Below, in pieces: positions 62,288-64,000 of a stretch of DNA of 64,000 bases. Each line of letters begins with the position of its first letter. Position 1 is the stretch's first letter. Origin of the DNA: Mesorhizobium sp. AR10 (GTDB taxonomy: Bacteria; Pseudomonadota; Alphaproteobacteria; Rhizobiales; Rhizobiaceae); assembly GCF_024746795.1 (NCBI RefSeq), contig NZ_CP080523.1:372001-436000 (forward strand). Reading direction: 5' to 3'. The translations under genes were made by a program, and so were the position numbers. The notes beneath the pieces were generated by a model. That model saw only the letters and a program-made list of their open reading frames with translations. It had not been told where the DNA came from and did no database searches.

Positions 62288-63421
62288 TCATCCGGCCACC
62301 GACAAAGCCTGCTCGAGATCGTCAATGATGTCCTGTGGGTGTTCAAGCCCGACGGAGAGTCGCAACAGCCCCGACGGAGCCATCGACTTCGGCCCTTCGA
62401 CGGAGGCCCGGTGTTCTATCAGCGAGTGCGTGCCCCCGAGGCTCGTGGCCCGCACCACGAGCTTGAGCCGGCCAGCAACCGCCATCGCGGCCTCGGCACC
62501 ACCGCCGACGATGAAGGAAAGCATGGCACCATAGCCCGACATCTGCCGCCCGGCCAAGGCATGCCCCGGGTCGCCCGGTAGGCCAGGAAAGAGGACGGCT
62601 TCAACAGCGGAGTGCTTTCGCAAGGCTTCGGCGACCTTTTGAGCGCCCTCGCAATGGGCTCGCATACGAACCGGCAAGGTCTGCAGCCCGCGCAGCGCCA
62701 GCCAACAGTCGAAGGGGGCCGCAACGCTTCCCTTGTGACGTTGAATCATGCGCAAGGGGCGTTCGAGCGGCGAAGCCTCCGGCAGGACGACGACCCCTGC
62801 CATAAGGTCGGAATGGCCGCCGATGTATTTCGTTGCCGAATGAATGACGGCATCAGCCCCGAGCTCGAATGGGCGCTGTAGGATCGGCGTTGCCCAGGTA
62901 TTGTCCACCACCGCGAGCGCACCAGCCTCGTGCGCGAGGTCACAAGTCGCCCGGATGTCCACGACACGGATAAGCGGGTTGGAGGGGGTCTCGATCCAGA
63001 CGAGGCCGGTGGGCGCTGCACCGACAGCCGCGCGCAAGGCGTCCATGTCGCGCATGTCAACGGCGACGAAGTCGAACCTGTGCCCGATGTCGGTTTCATC
63101 GATCAGCGAGCGGATGCCGAAATACATGTCGTCCGGGACGACGATGCGATTTCCATTGCGAGGATGCGCTTCGAACACTGCGGTGATCGCGGCCATGCCG
63201 GACGAAAAGGCGACAGCGGCCTGGCCGCCTTCGAGCGCAGCCATCGCCGTCTCAAACGCGTGCCGCGTCGGGTTGTCATCCCGGATATATTCGTAGCCCG
63301 ACGGGAAGGAGCCGTCCGCGCTTCGCTCGAAGGTCGTGCTGGGATGGAACGGAAGAGTGATGGCTCCGGTGGACGGATCGACCTTCCGGCCTGCATGAAT
63401 CGCCTTGGTCTCGAGGTACAT
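62288..63421 (-). CDS. Cystathionine gamma-synthase/lyase-family PLP enzyme
   Basis: The 377-residue Cys/Met-metabolism enzyme starts MYLETKAIHAGRKVDPSTGA at ATG 63421; the longer open frame upstream runs into the divergent regulator and is not coding. It has SSGMAAITAVFEA (about 72), WIETPSNPLIRVVDI (about 136-150), VVDNTWATP (about 165), the PLP lysine in HSATKYIGGHSDLMAGV (about 187-203) and a C-terminal LRLSVGLEHPQDIIDDL. It could act in methionine/cysteine interconversion or degradation. It is divergent from an XRE-cupin regulator that probably controls it. Confidence 0.87.
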   Translation of the reverse strand: MYLETKAIHAGRKVDPSTGAITLPFHPSTTFERSADGSFPSGYEYIRDDNPTRHAFETAMAALEGGQAAVAFSSGMAAITAVFEAHPRNGNRIVVPDDMYFGIRSLIDETDIGHRFDFVAVDMRDMDALRAAVGAAPTGLVWIETPSNPLIRVVDIRATCDLAHEAGALAVVDNTWATPILQRPFELGADAVIHSATKYIGGHSDLMAGVVVLPEASPLERPLRMIQRHKGSVAAPFDCWLALRGLQTLPVRMRAHCEGAQKVAEALRKHSAVEAVLFPGLPGDPGHALAGRQMSGYGAMLSFIVGGGAEAAMAVAGRLKLVVRATSLGGTHSLIEHRASVEGPKSMAPSGLLRLSVGLEHPQDIIDDLEQALSVAG

Positions 63422-63520
63422 GGTGCGCTTCCTCAGCTTGATTTCAGAAGGAATAGGGCTGGAAAGACCAGGAACATCGATCCTGGCGTTTCGAGACAGC
63501 GCGGTTGAACTGTCCGCGCC

Positions 63521-63572
63521 GGTCATTATAGTGACCGTATGGGATCCGTCAGTGGAAGTCAATATAATGACC
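63521..63572. promoter_or_regulatory. Inverted repeat in the divergent CGS-like/XRE-cupin promoter
   Basis: GGTCATTATA (63521-63530) and TATAATGACC (63563-63572) are perfect reverse complements 32 bases apart; the first arm also forms GGTCA-N6-TGACC with the adjacent bases. The right arm covers the regulator's start codon. It is a likely operator pair for autoregulation and control of the PLP-enzyme gene. Confidence 0.55.
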
Positions 63573-64000
63573 GACAATGAAACAGCAGCGGCAACGGAGA
63601 AGCAACTTGGGACGGCACTATCGTTGAGGGTGCAACATCTGCGCCGGGCCCAGAATTTGAGCCTGGATGGACTTGCTGCGCTCTCCGGCCTGTCGAAGGG
63701 CACCGTCGTAGCCATCGAACAGGGAAAGGCCAATCCGAGCATTGGAGTGTTGTGCCATCTGGCGGTCGCCTTCTCTCTGTCAGTTACCGATCTGTTGGGC
63801 GCGTCATCCGAGGAGGTCTCGGGTGGACCGATTGAGCGCACCAACCCCGCAACACTTTGGAAAACACCGTATGGAAGCGAGGCGAAATTGGAAGCCTCGA
63901 CCGCAGGACGGACGATGTTCGAGATCTGGTCCTGGACGATTGTGCCCGGCGACGTTCATCGCTCGGACGCTCACAGTCGGGGCACCCGTGAGCTTCTTTC
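63567..64000 (+). CDS. XRE-family regulator with C-terminal cupin domain (3' end outside window)
   Basis: ATG 63567 opens a frame that runs to the window end (144 codons seen). Residues about 18-75 are a Cro/CI HTH: LRVQHLRRAQNLSLDGLAAL, SGLSKGTVVAIEQGKANPSI and LCHLAVAFSLSVTDLLG. From about residue 100 a cupin begins (TPYGSEAKLEA, WSWTIVPGDVHRSDAHSRGT). This architecture is common for repressors of amino-acid and thiol genes. The facing gene encodes a PLP enzyme, with a perfect inverted repeat between them. Confidence 0.8.
   Translation, partial: MTDNETAAATEKQLGTALSLRVQHLRRAQNLSLDGLAALSGLSKGTVVAIEQGKANPSIGVLCHLAVAFSLSVTDLLGASSEEVSGGPIERTNPATLWKTPYGSEAKLEASTAGRTMFEIWSWTIVPGDVHRSDAHSRGTRELL

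Overview
The window reads as part of a large alphaproteobacterial (Rhizobiales) replicon, most likely a rhizobial or Agrobacterium-type megaplasmid. The grounds are a complete repABC replication/partition unit (35218-38821) with its counter-transcribed RNA, a Ros/MucR regulator, two DUF982 genes, plasmid-type panB-panC, a rhizobial-type phospholipid N-methyltransferase, and a dense load of insertion sequences and decayed genes. No rRNA, tRNA or CRISPR array was seen.

Layout. 1-7054: two SAM methyltransferases, a truncated and two complete PLP aminotransferases of one family, an MFS exporter and a 5'-nucleotidase-like phosphoesterase, which together look like a small-molecule cluster; a scar joins a phosphoesterase 5' fragment to a gdpD 3' fragment. 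7078-21366: a large transport and catabolism region with three paralogous sugar-type binding proteins, one permease pair and ATPase, a GDPD, an amidohydrolase, an HpcH/HpaI aldolase, an intact LysR regulator and a decayed LysR copy, an aspartate-type aminotransferase and a PEP-mutase-superfamily enzyme. The last three genes suggest organophosphorus or phosphonate metabolism. 21400-31300: gene remnants and mobile DNA. The highlight is an IS6 element whose transposase is interrupted by an apparently full-length group II intron; precise excision would restore a 237-codon transposase. A TlpA/TPR protein, a decayed IS5 element and a periplasmic flavin amine oxidase with its cytochrome c follow.

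31480-34561 holds a three-gene module: an ScpB-like protein and a DUF1403 protein transcribed divergently from a tyrosine recombinase across a short palindrome. A decayed second copy lies at 43216-45590 with the same order and the same palindrome. This is the best candidate for an undescribed system. Between the copies sit a toxin-antitoxin remnant, repCBA with ctRNA and two parS-like palindromes, a broken IS110, a MucR regulator and a LuxR remnant.

45615-48043: a single-polypeptide HipA-type kinase with an AbiEi-like N-terminal domain, followed by a frameshifted nuclease-like gene and preceded by two copies of a 35-bp inverted repeat. 48307-52314: two intact IS110-family transposases flank a receiver protein and a histidine kinase remnant. 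53304-55708: panB, panC and pmtA, each disrupted by what looks like a single lesion. 56370-64000: a thiD fragment, DUF982 genes, an MFS_3 exporter, a broken diguanylate cyclase, then paiB, a B3/4-domain gene and a cystathionine gamma-synthase-family gene facing a divergent XRE-cupin regulator that runs off the window. The number of single-base lesions in otherwise well preserved genes means either widespread recent decay or some sequencing error.
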